Below, one piece after another: positions 33,858-42,349 of a stretch of 64,000 bases of DNA; within the stretch, counting starts at the first letter, position 1; every line of letters begins with the position of its first letter. This DNA is from Streptomyces albospinus (lineage in GTDB: Bacteria > Actinomycetota > Actinomycetes > Streptomycetales > Streptomycetaceae), in the NCBI RefSeq assembly GCF_014648695.1, contig NZ_BMRP01000022.1, positions 55,565-119,564 of the forward strand, given 5' to 3'. Under the pieces are notes generated by a model that saw nothing but the letters and a program-made list of their open reading frames with translations, was not told where the DNA came from and ran no database searches. Made by a program: the position numbers and the translations under genes.

Positions 33858-35107
33858 GGAGCCTCCCGCAAGGCGTGGGCGTGGGCGTGAACGTGGTCGG
33901 TCGCCGGGAACAGGGCCGCGGTCAAGTCGGCGAACTGGTGCTTGAGTTGCCGGGCGGCGACCAGGTTCCGTTCGGTGAGGGTCCGCCGCAGCTCCGCCGA
34001 TCGCTGCTCCAGCGCCCGGAACTGCTGGAGCAGCCGGCCGGCGTCGACCTCGCGGGCCGGGTGGCAGTACGCGCCAAGACCCATCTGCGCCATGAGCGCG
34101 TCGCTCTTCGCCGCGTAGCTGAGTGCGAGCGTCGGCGTGCCGACCTTCAGCGCGCAGATCAGGTTGTGGTACCGGGTCGCCACCACGGTGTCGGCAGCCG
34201 CCATCTCCTTCATCAGGTCGGCCAGCGAGCCCGCCTCGGCGGCGGTGACCAGCGGCGAGTCCACCGCGTCGAGGAGCGCGGCGACCACCGGCGCATCGCA
34301 CTCGTCGCCGGTGAGCAGCCGGACCGGCCTGCCGTCCTCGACCAGCGCGCGGACGAAGCGAGTTGTCCCGTCGAGGTAGCGCCGGTGGATCTCCTCGGCC
34401 CGGGCGCGGTCGTCGTTGCCGCCGTGGAAGTCCATGACACCGACGCAGACCGGGCCCGGCGGGACGGAAGGCCTGTCGGGTCCGCTCGCCCGCGGCGTCG
34501 GCAGGGCGAAGGCGAGGTCCGGGTAGACCTCGTCGCGCGCGGTGTCCACGCCCATCTCCCGTATCGCGTCGCGGGATGGGGCGTCCCGGTACGAACGGTA
34601 GGTGGCCAGCCGCGCCGACCAGCGCACCAGGGCTCGGGTCGGCCGGTTGCCGATCGGGGCGGCGCCGACGCCGACCAGGGCGACCCGGGTGCCGAACAAC
34701 CGGCCGGTCGCGCAGAGCAGGAACAGCGAGTACGGGAAGCCCCACGGCCGCAGCGGCAGCGTCGCCTCCAGGACGCCCATGCCCGGCACGATCACCACGT
34801 CGTGCCGCCGCACCCAGGCAGCGGTGCGGACGGCGTCGACGAGTTTGCCCAGCCCCTTCGCCGCGATCGCGCCCGCCCGCGACGCGGTGCGGTACTCCCC
34901 GCGGTACCAGTGCAGCCGCGTCGCGGGGATCCGGTACCGGGTCGCGACGACCTCGGGCCCGCCGCACAGCGCGTCCACGACTGCCGCCGGGTGCTCGGCG
35001 CTGAGGTACCCGAGCACGGCGTCGAGCGACCCGTCGTTGCCGAGGTTGCCGGAGCCGAGCAGGCCGAACACCCCGACGCGCACCGGAGTTTCGTCCGCGG
35101 ACGTCAT
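33854..35107 (-). CDS. polysaccharide pyruvyltransferase family protein
   Basis: 417 residues. The GT-B-like fold of PF04230 is evident: VGVFGLLGSGNLGNDGSLDA (first nucleotide-loop), a central LFGTRVALVGVGAAPIGN, DEVYPDLAFALP and the C-terminal VVATRYHNLICALKVGTPTLAL, the conserved H-[SN]-x-I-x-A-x-x-x-x-P-x-L motif. Related enzymes add pyruvate ketals to sugars from PEP, giving acidic capsules; some members are instead sialyl- or other transferases. ATG 35107 has GGGGAGG; both ends overlap neighbours by four bases, so translation is coupled with the GT2 upstream and the epimerase downstream. Confidence 0.88.
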   Translation of the reverse strand: MTSADETPVRVGVFGLLGSGNLGNDGSLDAVLGYLSAEHPAAVVDALCGGPEVVATRYRIPATRLHWYRGEYRTASRAGAIAAKGLGKLVDAVRTAAWVRRHDVVIVPGMGVLEATLPLRPWGFPYSLFLLCATGRLFGTRVALVGVGAAPIGNRPTRALVRWSARLATYRSYRDAPSRDAIREMGVDTARDEVYPDLAFALPTPRASGPDRPSVPPGPVCVGVMDFHGGNDDRARAEEIHRRYLDGTTRFVRALVEDGRPVRLLTGDECDAPVVAALLDAVDSPLVTAAEAGSLADLMKEMAAADTVVATRYHNLICALKVGTPTLALSYAAKSDALMAQMGLGAYCHPAREVDAGRLLQQFRALEQRSAELRRTLTERNLVAARQLKHQFADLTAALFPATDHVHAHAHALREAP

Positions 35108-36051
35108 GCCTGCCTCCCCTCTCGGCCGGCGACGAGGGCGTCGACGGAGACGGTGAGCCGGCCCGGGGCGACCGGGGCGCGGTCCTCGACCCGCTCGCCG
35201 GCGCCCGGCCGGACCCGGCTGGTCATCCATGCGGCCAGGTGGCGGAAGCACGCGCGCCGGTCGGCCGGGGACAACGGCGCCCGCCGGACCGCCGAGACGA
35301 AGCCCCAGACGTACTCGGCGAGCAGCCGGGGCGTCGGGTGCAGCGGGCTCGCCCGGCGCGGGTCCAGGTTGACGCACCGGGAGCGCTTGGAAGGGTTCGC
35401 CCGCTCGGCGCGGGTGGGGTGGTCGCGGCGGAAGTACAGCAGCTCCGGTACCTGGTGGAAGGGCCCGTGCAGGACGATCTCGGCGACGAAGGTGCGGTCG
35501 GCGTGGTGGTAGCTGTCGTGCGGCTTCACCCGGCGCAGCACGTCGGCCCGCATCACCCCGTAGAAGTCGTCGCCACCGGGCTCGAACAGGAAGCTGCGGA
35601 AGCGCTCCGGCGCATGCGGTGAGTCGGTGGCGAGCCCGTACTCGTACGGGACCTTCACCTGGCCGTCGCCGTCGATGACCGCCTGGCCGGAGTGCGCGAG
35701 GATCACGTCCGGCCGCTCGTCCAGCGCCTGAACGCAGCGCCGCAGCAGGTCCCGGGCGTACAGGTCGTCGTGCGAGGCCCACTTGAACAGCTCGCCGCGG
35801 CACTCGGTGAATACATGGTTGTGGTTCGGCGCGGCGCCGATGTTCCGGGGCAGCCGGAGGTACCGGATGCGCGAGTCCTGTGCGGCGTACTTGCGGCAGA
35901 TGTCCTGTGTCCCGTCGGTCGAGGCGTTGTCGGAGATGACCAGCTCGAAGTCCTCGTAGGTCTGGCCGAGCAGGGCGTCGAGCGACTCGGCGAGGTACTC
36001 CTCGCCGTTGTAGACGGGCAGGCCGATGCTCAACCGGGGATGGGCGGTCAT
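35104..36051 (-). CDS. family 2 glycosyltransferase
   Basis: 315 residues. The N-terminal GT-A domain shows SIGLPVYNGEEYLAESLDAL, ELVISDNASTDGTQDI, an RLPRNIGAAPNHNHVF acceptor-side motif and the metal-binding KWASHDDLY (the DxD equivalent). The C-terminal 90 residues are basic and may contact the membrane. It adds one sugar to the lipid-linked repeat on the cytoplasmic face; donor unknown. Overlaps the stop of the flippase gene by four bases and the start of the pyruvyltransferase gene by four. Confidence 0.92.
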   Translation of the reverse strand: MTAHPRLSIGLPVYNGEEYLAESLDALLGQTYEDFELVISDNASTDGTQDICRKYAAQDSRIRYLRLPRNIGAAPNHNHVFTECRGELFKWASHDDLYARDLLRRCVQALDERPDVILAHSGQAVIDGDGQVKVPYEYGLATDSPHAPERFRSFLFEPGGDDFYGVMRADVLRRVKPHDSYHHADRTFVAEIVLHGPFHQVPELLYFRRDHPTRAERANPSKRSRCVNLDPRRASPLHPTPRLLAEYVWGFVSAVRRAPLSPADRRACFRHLAAWMTSRVRPGAGERVEDRAPVAPGRLTVSVDALVAGREGRQA

Positions 36052-37367
36052 GGTGTCCTCACTTCGGGGAGGGGGTTGTGGTGGTGCTCGCGCAGGGCGG
36101 ACCGCAGTTGCAGCCACCACACGGCCGAGCCGCAGAAGGTCGCGGCGGCGACGCCCCGGGCCGAGCCGACCGTGCCGGCCACGGCCGCCCCGCCGAGCCC
36201 GCCGATCACGTAGCAGGCGGAGGCGAACAGCTGGCAGCGCAGGCTGCGCCGCGCCGCGGCGAGCGCGCGCAGCCCGGCCGCCGCGCCGGTGCCGAGGCCG
36301 GCGCCCGCGACGCCGAGCGTGACCGGCACGATGAGCTGCGAGGCGGAGTGCCAGACGTCGCCGAGCGCGAGCTCGCCGACCCGGTCCGGCATCAGCAGCA
36401 GCGCCCCGCCCCAGAGCAGCGCGGCGACGGCCTGCCCGCCGCCCAGCACGAGGCAGAACGGGCCGAGGCGGTGCGGGGCCCGCCGCAGCACCCGTGCCGC
36501 TTCCGCGACGGTGACCAGCGAAAGACCCATCAGCACCGCCATGAACGGGCCGAGCAGGAGCTCGGCGCCCCGGACCACACCCACCGCGCTGACCCCGACG
36601 ATCGCGCCGAGCCCGTACGCCCGCAGCTGGCTCGCGCCGCTGACGCCGACGTTCTCGGCCAGGTACCGGTAGCCGAGGTCGCGGTGCTCGCGAAGCCACT
36701 CGCGCGCTCCGGTCGTCCGGGGCCGGATCCCGGACTGGAAGCAGCCGTACACCGCGGCCACCGCGGCGGACCCGCCCCAGGCGAGTACGAAAGCGGCCAC
36801 GCTGCCCACGCGGGCCGCCAGCACCATGGCCGGGACGAGCGCGACGCCCCACACCAGGTCGTTGACGAACGCCTTCCGCCCGGTGCCGGCGGCGAAGAAC
36901 GCGTACCGCCAGGCGTCCTGTACCAGCAGCCCCGGCAGCATGACGCCGAGGCAGGCGAACGCGGGCCCCACCCGGCCGCCGAGAGCAGGACCGGCCACCA
37001 GACACGCCGCGCCGATGGCGGCGCCGACGCCGAGCGCGGTGCCCGACGACCGGGCCACCGCCCCGCGCCAGGATGCGTCCGGCACGCCGCTGAAGCGCAC
37101 CACGAGCGGGTCGGTGGCCAGCCCGCGGGAGACGCTGAGCACCACTCCGTAGGTCACCCAGGCCAGGCTGAACACGCCGAACGCGGTCAGCCCGAGCGAG
37201 CGGGCCACGTAGATCCCCACCGCGAAGTTGGACACGCTGGAGGCCGCCTGGTCGGCCAGTCCCCAGGACAGCCGGCCGACGACGGCCCGCTTGGCGGTCC
37301 GCCGGGCGTTACTGGCCGAGCCCGCCGATGCCGTCGTCTTCTCCCTCTCGGTGGTCATCGGCGTCAT
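36048..37367 (-). CDS. Wzx-type polysaccharide flippase
   Basis: 439 residues with about 12 transmembrane helices throughout, few charges in helices and short loops, the layout of MOP-family flippases. The first helix pair starts at GLADQAASSVSNFAVGIYVA, a common O-antigen-transporter opening; further helices include YGVVLSVSRGLATDPL and AELLLGPFMAVLMGLSLVTV. It would move undecaprenyl-linked repeat units from the inner to the outer leaflet for Wzy polymerisation. Located between a DUF4910 gene and the GT2, with 4-base overlaps on both sides. Confidence 0.9.
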   Translation of the reverse strand: MTPMTTEREKTTASAGSASNARRTAKRAVVGRLSWGLADQAASSVSNFAVGIYVARSLGLTAFGVFSLAWVTYGVVLSVSRGLATDPLVVRFSGVPDASWRGAVARSSGTALGVGAAIGAACLVAGPALGGRVGPAFACLGVMLPGLLVQDAWRYAFFAAGTGRKAFVNDLVWGVALVPAMVLAARVGSVAAFVLAWGGSAAVAAVYGCFQSGIRPRTTGAREWLREHRDLGYRYLAENVGVSGASQLRAYGLGAIVGVSAVGVVRGAELLLGPFMAVLMGLSLVTVAEAARVLRRAPHRLGPFCLVLGGGQAVAALLWGGALLLMPDRVGELALGDVWHSASQLIVPVTLGVAGAGLGTGAAAGLRALAAARRSLRCQLFASACYVIGGLGGAAVAGTVGSARGVAAATFCGSAVWWLQLRSALREHHHNPLPEVRTP

Positions 37368-38638
37368 GCCTTGATCAGCCCGGCGCCGTGCAGGGCGCCG
37401 GCCGTGGCGGCGACGGTGTCGAACGGCAGCCCGGACCGCTCGGCGACGTCCAGCAGACTGTGCTCGCCGTCGGAGAGGTTGAGCACCCAGAGCATGGCCA
37501 TCTCGGCCTGCTTCGCGTCGCTGCGGCCCCCGAGCGAGTCGTACAACCCGCGCCGGCCCAGCTGCGGTTCGCCGTAGGGGCTGAGATTGAGGTACCGCCG
37601 GTTGCGGTCGAGGACGGTGAATGCCTCGCGGCAGACGGCGAGCGTGTCCGCCATCGCCTCCGGGGAGACGAAGTCCGGGTTGTCCGCCGAGGTGTGGTAC
37701 TCGGGGTAGCGGGCGTACGGGGTTCGGCTGAGCGAGCCCACGCCGAGATCGAACCCGGGCGAGCAGAACTGCCGCTCGTCGTAGCCGTACGGAGTGAACT
37801 CGGCGACATGGTGCGGGCGTTCGGAGGTGGCCAGCACGTGCCGCAGCACCCGGTCGATCTCCGCGTCGCCGCGTCTGCTCCGCTTGTAGGTGAGTTGGCC
37901 CCGGTCACCGGCGCAGGCCAGCACCAGTCCGTGCTTGACCCGGTCGATCCGCTCCGCGTTGCGGGCCAGCCAGGTGATCGCCCCGATGGTGCCGGGCGCG
38001 TAGATGAACCGATAGGTGTAGTAGGGCGTTTCCCGCGCGAGCGCGCGGGCCAGGAACGTCGCCACCGCGATGCCGGCCAGGTTGTCGTTGGCCAGCGAGG
38101 GGTGGCAGACGTGGCAGGAGACGATCACCTCGTCGGGGACCTGCCCGGGGACGACGTGCTCGGCATAGGTGAGGTGGCCGTCTGCGAGTGTGGAGTCGAT
38201 GCGGACCTCGTACTCGCCGTCCGGCAGTGCGTCCAAGGTCTCCTGGGCCAGGCAGAACCCCCATTCCGGCTTGTAGTAGCTGGTGCGGTACGGCACCCAG
38301 CTCGGGTGGTCCGGCAGGGTGTGCAGGTGTTCGCGCAGCTCGGCCAGCGGCATGGTCGCCGACACCGGCACGCTGTAACCGAGCACGTGCAGGCTGGACT
38401 TGGCGAAGTCGACGACCCGCCTGCCCGTGGTGTCGGCGATGTACGCGTCCCGGATGTTCCACTCCTGCGGCACCGTCCAGTCGAGCACCTGGGTCCCGGT
38501 CGGCACCTCGTGCACCTGGAGCGGGATGTACTCGCCGACGATGTCCAGGGTGGCGCGCACACCGTCGCCGGTGATGCTCCGGCACAGCGGGTACAGCCGC
38601 TCCACCAGCGCGTGCATCTCTTCGCCGTCCTCGGTCAT
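37364..38638 (-). CDS. DUF4910/M28-like aminopeptidase-domain protein
   Basis: 424 residues. The N-terminal DUF2172-like part (MHALVERLYPLCRSITGDGV) leads to a zinc-peptidase-like core with SCHVCHPSLANDNLAG (candidate ligands His and Asp) and a late His in PEYHTSADNPDFVS, then a C-terminal winged helix (LLDVAERSGLPFDTVAA). M28-fold members remove N-terminal amino acids, but copies in O-antigen clusters are thought to act on sugar-linked amides. The exact reaction is not known. Close packing with a PIG-L deacetylase, an SDR and a C-methyltransferase suggests a role in processing the same sugar. ATG 38638 overlaps the neighbouring stop by four bases. Confidence 0.88.
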   Translation of the reverse strand: MTEDGEEMHALVERLYPLCRSITGDGVRATLDIVGEYIPLQVHEVPTGTQVLDWTVPQEWNIRDAYIADTTGRRVVDFAKSSLHVLGYSVPVSATMPLAELREHLHTLPDHPSWVPYRTSYYKPEWGFCLAQETLDALPDGEYEVRIDSTLADGHLTYAEHVVPGQVPDEVIVSCHVCHPSLANDNLAGIAVATFLARALARETPYYTYRFIYAPGTIGAITWLARNAERIDRVKHGLVLACAGDRGQLTYKRSRRGDAEIDRVLRHVLATSERPHHVAEFTPYGYDERQFCSPGFDLGVGSLSRTPYARYPEYHTSADNPDFVSPEAMADTLAVCREAFTVLDRNRRYLNLSPYGEPQLGRRGLYDSLGGRSDAKQAEMAMLWVLNLSDGEHSLLDVAERSGLPFDTVAATAGALHGAGLIKA

Positions 38639-39660
38639 CGGCGCCACCGCAGGGTGTCGTCGACGGCGCCGGCGTCGGTCGCCGCGCGCAGCACGGCGAG
38701 GCGGGTGAAGCGTCGCTCGAAGTCCTCCCGGCTCAGGCCGAACTTTCGGTAGGCGTCGGCAAGTTCGAGAGCGCCCCGCTTCACCGTCCACTCGCAGTCG
38801 AAGCCGGGGATCGCGGTACGGAACCGGGAGAAGTCCACCCGGTACGAGCGCGGATCGGCGCCGTTCTCCCCGGTGATCCTGACCTTCGCGCCCGACACCG
38901 CCTCGGCGACCTGCTCGGCGATCTCGGCGACCGTGACGTTGTTGGTCTCGCTGCCGATGTTGAACGCCCGGTCGTGCACCGCTTCCCGCGGCGCGGTCAG
39001 CGCCGCCGCGAAGGCCCGGGCGATATCGGCGGCGTGCACCAGGGGGCGCCAGGGGGTGCCGTCGGAGAGCACCAACACCTCGCCGGACAGGAGCGCGTGG
39101 CCCACCAGGTTGTTCAGCACGATGTCGGCGCGCAGCCGGGGGGAGTAGCCGAAGGCGGTGGCGTTGCGCATGTACACCGGGGTGAAGTCGCCGTCGGCCA
39201 GCGCGTGCAGGTCGTCCTCCACCCGCACCTTGGACTCCGCGTACGGCGTCACCGGGCGGAGCGGGGCGTCCTCGGACACCAGGTCGTCGCCGCCGGCGGC
39301 GCCGTAGACCGAGCAGGTCGACGCATACAGGAAGCGTCGTACTCCGGCGTCGCGGGCCAGTTGGGCGAGGCGTACGGACGCGCGGTGGTTGATGTCGTAG
39401 GTGAGCTCCGGCGCCAGCGATCCCAACGGGTCGTTGGACAGCGCGGCCAGGTGGATCACGGCGTCCACCCCGGCCACGTGTTCGGCCGCGACGTCGCGCA
39501 GGTCCACCTGATGCCCGGACGGGTCCGCAGGTGTCGGGCCGAGGACGCAGTCGGCGAACAGCCCGGCGTCGAGGCCGACGACCTCGTGTCCGGCGGCCGT
39601 GAGAACCGGGGCCATGACGGTGCCCAGGTAGCCCTGGTGCCCGGTGAGCAGTACGCGCAA
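38635..39660 (-). CDS. NAD-dependent sugar epimerase/dehydratase
   Basis: 341 residues, extended SDR: glycine motif TGHQGYLG at residue 6, VDAVIHLAALSNDP, a Ser/Thr-rich STCSVYG active-site strand, and the catalytic Y-x-x-x-K in PYAESK. The C-terminal part (RPLVHAADIARAFAAAL) is typical of nucleotide-sugar epimerases. Since no CDP-glucose 4,6-dehydratase of the classical RfbG type is visible in the window, this protein is the best candidate to make the 4-keto intermediate that a C-methyltransferase and RfbC-like epimerase would need. The start is TTG at 39660, three bases after the PIG-L stop. Confidence 0.92.
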   Translation of the reverse strand: MRVLLTGHQGYLGTVMAPVLTAAGHEVVGLDAGLFADCVLGPTPADPSGHQVDLRDVAAEHVAGVDAVIHLAALSNDPLGSLAPELTYDINHRASVRLAQLARDAGVRRFLYASTCSVYGAAGGDDLVSEDAPLRPVTPYAESKVRVEDDLHALADGDFTPVYMRNATAFGYSPRLRADIVLNNLVGHALLSGEVLVLSDGTPWRPLVHAADIARAFAAALTAPREAVHDRAFNIGSETNNVTVAEIAEQVAEAVSGAKVRITGENGADPRSYRVDFSRFRTAIPGFDCEWTVKRGALELADAYRKFGLSREDFERRFTRLAVLRAATDAGAVDDTLRWRR

Positions 39661-39663
39661 GGT

Positions 39664-40311
39664 TCAATCCCCCAGGTCGAGAGTGAGTTTGGTGACGGCG
39701 AACGCCTCGGCGTAGCGCGCGTGGCATTCGATTCCGCGGATGCGTGCAAGACCGAGGAAGGCCTCCCGGTCGTACCAGGGCCGGTGCCGCTGCGAGGGGT
39801 AGTGCTCCTGCAGCAGCCGCACCTTCCGTTCGGCGATCTCGGGCGACAGCGGCTGGTACGCCGCCGGACGGCCGAGGTCGCCGTCCCACTTGACGATCTC
39901 GTAGCCGAGCACGAGGTGGTCGCGGAACGCGGTGGGTACCAGCTGCGCCAGGCCGCGGTGGTCCTGGTGCGCGTCATCGGTGCGCGGGGCAAGGACGAGG
40001 TCCGGCTCGGTCGCCGTGCGCAGCTCCTCGACCGCGGCCTTGGCCTCGTCCCAGTGCATGGGCAGTCGGCCGTCCGGCAACTTGTGCACGATCAGGTGCA
40101 GTTCGGCGCCCGGGCAGAAGGCGGCGAGCGCGGCCTGCTCCTCCTGCTCCCGTTCGCTCCCACCGCCGGAGAGCACCAGCGCGTCGATGCGGATGCCCGG
40201 CCGCGCGAGGCACATCGTCAGCAGCGTGCCGCCGGCGCCGATGGCGATGTCGTCGCAGTGCGCGCCCACCGCGACGATCCGGTCCAGGCGCCCGGCGCTG
40301 AGCTGGATCAT
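39664..40311 (-). CDS. PIG-L family deacetylase
   Basis: 215 residues. Zinc ligands are visible in the N-terminal VGAHCDDIAIGAGG (His-x-Asp-Asp) and the later DDAHQDH motif of the PIG-L/LmbE family. These enzymes deacetylate N-acetyl groups on sugars or related amides in the cytosol. In this operon a likely substrate is a nucleotide-linked N-acyl sugar made by the surrounding enzymes. ATG 40311 overlaps the cytidylyltransferase stop by four bases, and its own stop lies three bases before the SDR start. Confidence 0.92.
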   Translation of the reverse strand: MIQLSAGRLDRIVAVGAHCDDIAIGAGGTLLTMCLARPGIRIDALVLSGGGSEREQEEQAALAAFCPGAELHLIVHKLPDGRLPMHWDEAKAAVEELRTATEPDLVLAPRTDDAHQDHRGLAQLVPTAFRDHLVLGYEIVKWDGDLGRPAAYQPLSPEIAERKVRLLQEHYPSQRHRPWYDREAFLGLARIRGIECHARYAEAFAVTKLTLDLGD

Positions 40312-41117
40312 GCGGTCCTCACTCCGGTGTTCGCCCCCGCGCCGCCCTGTTCCCACACGGCCCACGGGCGGTCGCCGCGGGCGTAGGCGGCGTCGAGCGC
40401 GGCCCGCTCCTTCACGGTGTCGGTCGGCTTCCAGAAGCCGCGGTGCTGGTGCGCCACCAACCGTCCGCGCTTGGCCAGTTGGGCGCATCCGTCGGCGACC
40501 AGGTCCCCGTTCTCCGGTATGTGGTCGAAGACCTCCTGGCGGAGCACGAAGTAGCCGCCGTTCTCCCACAGCGGCAGTTCGCTCACCGCGGTGATGCCCC
40601 CCACCAGACCCTCCTCGCCCAGGTCGACGCAGTGGAACGAGGACTGCGGCGGCACCACCAGCATCGACGCACCGGCGTCGCGCCGGGCGAAGGAGTCGAT
40701 CATCTCCGGCAGGGGAGCATCGGTGAGCACATCGGCGTAGTTGGCGAGGAACATCTCGTCGCCGTCCAGGTGGTGCCGCACCCGGCGCAGCCGCTCCCCG
40801 ATCGGTGACTCCACACCGGTCTGCGCAAACGTGATCGTCCAGTCGGCGATGTCGGTGGACAGCAGCTCGGTCCGCCCGCCCCGCAGCACGAAGTCGTTGG
40901 ACGTCGTCTCCTCGTAGTTGAGGAAGAAGTTCTTGATGTGGTGGGCCCCGTACCCGAGACACAGGATGAACTCCGTGTGCCCGAAGTACGCGTAGTAGCG
41001 CATGACGTGCCAGATCAGTGGCCGCGGGCCGACCATCGCCATCGGCTTGGGCATGTCGTCGGAGGCTCCGCTGCGCATACGCAGCCCGTAACCGCCGCAG
41101 AACAGAACGACCTTCAT
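40308..41117 (-). CDS. rfbF: glucose-1-phosphate cytidylyltransferase-like
   Basis: 269 residues. Opens with KVVLFCGGYGLRMRSGASDD (GG-x-G-x-R signature of sugar nucleotidyltransferases), then KPMAMVGPRPLIWHVMRYYA, a central FLANYADVLTDA with the Mg-binding Asp, and a late GFWKPTDTVKE. Length and motifs fit the RfbF type, giving CDP-glucose from CTP and glucose-1-phosphate; nucleotide choice is by family resemblance. It supplies the activated hexose for the modification module that follows. ATG 41117 overlaps the C-methyltransferase stop by four bases. Confidence 0.9.
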   Translation of the reverse strand: MKVVLFCGGYGLRMRSGASDDMPKPMAMVGPRPLIWHVMRYYAYFGHTEFILCLGYGAHHIKNFFLNYEETTSNDFVLRGGRTELLSTDIADWTITFAQTGVESPIGERLRRVRHHLDGDEMFLANYADVLTDAPLPEMIDSFARRDAGASMLVVPPQSSFHCVDLGEEGLVGGITAVSELPLWENGGYFVLRQEVFDHIPENGDLVADGCAQLAKRGRLVAHQHRGFWKPTDTVKERAALDAAYARGDRPWAVWEQGGAGANTGVRTA

Positions 41118-42349
41118 GACGTGACCTCGACAGTGCTCAGTTCCGGGATGGGGAAGACCAGCCGGCCGCCCCACTCGTGCACGAAGGACAGTTGCTCGAC
41201 CAGCTCGGCCCGCAGGTTCCACGGGAGGACGAGGACGTAGTCCGGTTTGTCGGCGGCTATCCGCTCGGGCGGCAGGATCGGGATGCGGGTGCCCGGGGTG
41301 AACCTGCCGTGCTTGTAGGGGTTGCGGTCGACCGTGTACGGGAGCAGGTCGGGGCGGATGCCGCAGTGGTTGAGCAGGGTGTTGCCCTTGCCCGGGGCGC
41401 CGTAGCCGACGACCGTCTCGCCGCGCTCGGCCGCCTCGATGAGGAACCGCAGGAGGTCCCGGCGCACCTTGGCCACCCGGGCGGAGAACTCGGTGTACCC
41501 CGACAGTTCTTGCAGCCCGGCGGCCTTCTCCCGGGCGAGCACGTCGGCCACCCGCTGCGTCGGCTCGCCGGCCACCTCGACCGGCCGGGCCCACAGGCGG
41601 ATGGAGCCGCCGTGCGTGGGCAGCAACTCGACGTCCACGAGCGCGAGTCCGCCGCTCGCCAGCGCCCGGGTCGCGGACGCGACCGTGTAGTACTGGAAGT
41701 GCTCGTGGTAGATCGTGTCGTACTGGTTCTCCTCGATCAGGGTCAGCAGGTGCTGCACCTCGATGGAGACCCAGCCGTCATCGGCGACCAGGGCGCGCAG
41801 CCCCTGGGTGAACCCGACCACGTCGGGGATGTGTGCGTACACGTTGTTGGCCACGACGAGGTCCGCCGGGCCGTGCTCGGCGCGGACGGCCGAGCCGGTG
41901 TCCGGGGCCAGGAACTCGGTGAGCGTGGGCACACCCGCGTCCCGCGCCGCCGCGCCGACGTTCACCGACGGCTCGATGCCGAGGCAGCGGATCCCGCGGT
42001 CCACCACGTGCCTCAGCAGGTACCCGTCGTTGCTCGCGACCTCGACCACGAAGCCGTCGGGGCCGAGACCCACCCGGTGCACGGCGTCGGCGACGAACGT
42101 GCGCGCGTGCTCCACCCAGGAGGTCGAGTAGGAGGAGAAGTACGCGTACTGCGTGAACGTCTCCTCCGGCGTGATCAACGGAGGGATCTGCGCCAGCCAG
42201 CAGTCGGTGCAGACCCGCAGGTGCAGCGGGAACGCCGGCTCCGGCTGGTCCAGTTGGTCCGCGGCGAGAAAGCTCTCACATGGTGGCGTCGCCCCAAGAT
42301 CGACGACGCTCGCCATCGCTTCCGAGCCGCAGAGTCGGCATCGTGTCAT
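41114..42349 (-). CDS. sugar C-methyltransferase (class I SAM, Methyltransf_13/14)
   Basis: 411 residues in the three-domain order of NDP-sugar C-methyltransferases: an N-terminal zinc-binding domain with CRLCGS and CTDC ligands, a SAM domain (FVVEVASNDGYLL, then VVANNVYAHIPD), and a C-terminal Methyltransf_14 domain with VVGYGAPGKGNTLLN. Relatives methylate C3 of 4-keto sugars, as in TylC3. In this cluster it is the strongest hint that a branched C-methyl sugar is made. ATG 42349 overlaps the GT4 stop by four bases. The active-site Tyr/His are likely in the YHEHFQYYT segment. Confidence 0.93.
   Translation of the reverse strand: MTRCRLCGSEAMASVVDLGATPPCESFLAADQLDQPEPAFPLHLRVCTDCWLAQIPPLITPEETFTQYAYFSSYSTSWVEHARTFVADAVHRVGLGPDGFVVEVASNDGYLLRHVVDRGIRCLGIEPSVNVGAAARDAGVPTLTEFLAPDTGSAVRAEHGPADLVVANNVYAHIPDVVGFTQGLRALVADDGWVSIEVQHLLTLIEENQYDTIYHEHFQYYTVASATRALASGGLALVDVELLPTHGGSIRLWARPVEVAGEPTQRVADVLAREKAAGLQELSGYTEFSARVAKVRRDLLRFLIEAAERGETVVGYGAPGKGNTLLNHCGIRPDLLPYTVDRNPYKHGRFTPGTRIPILPPERIAADKPDYVLVLPWNLRAELVEQLSFVHEWGGRLVFPIPELSTVEVTS

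Noticed and set aside
35104..37005. 633-residue glycosyltransferase
   Set aside because: The first half is low-complexity read-through over the flippase gene in another frame; the real start is at 36051.
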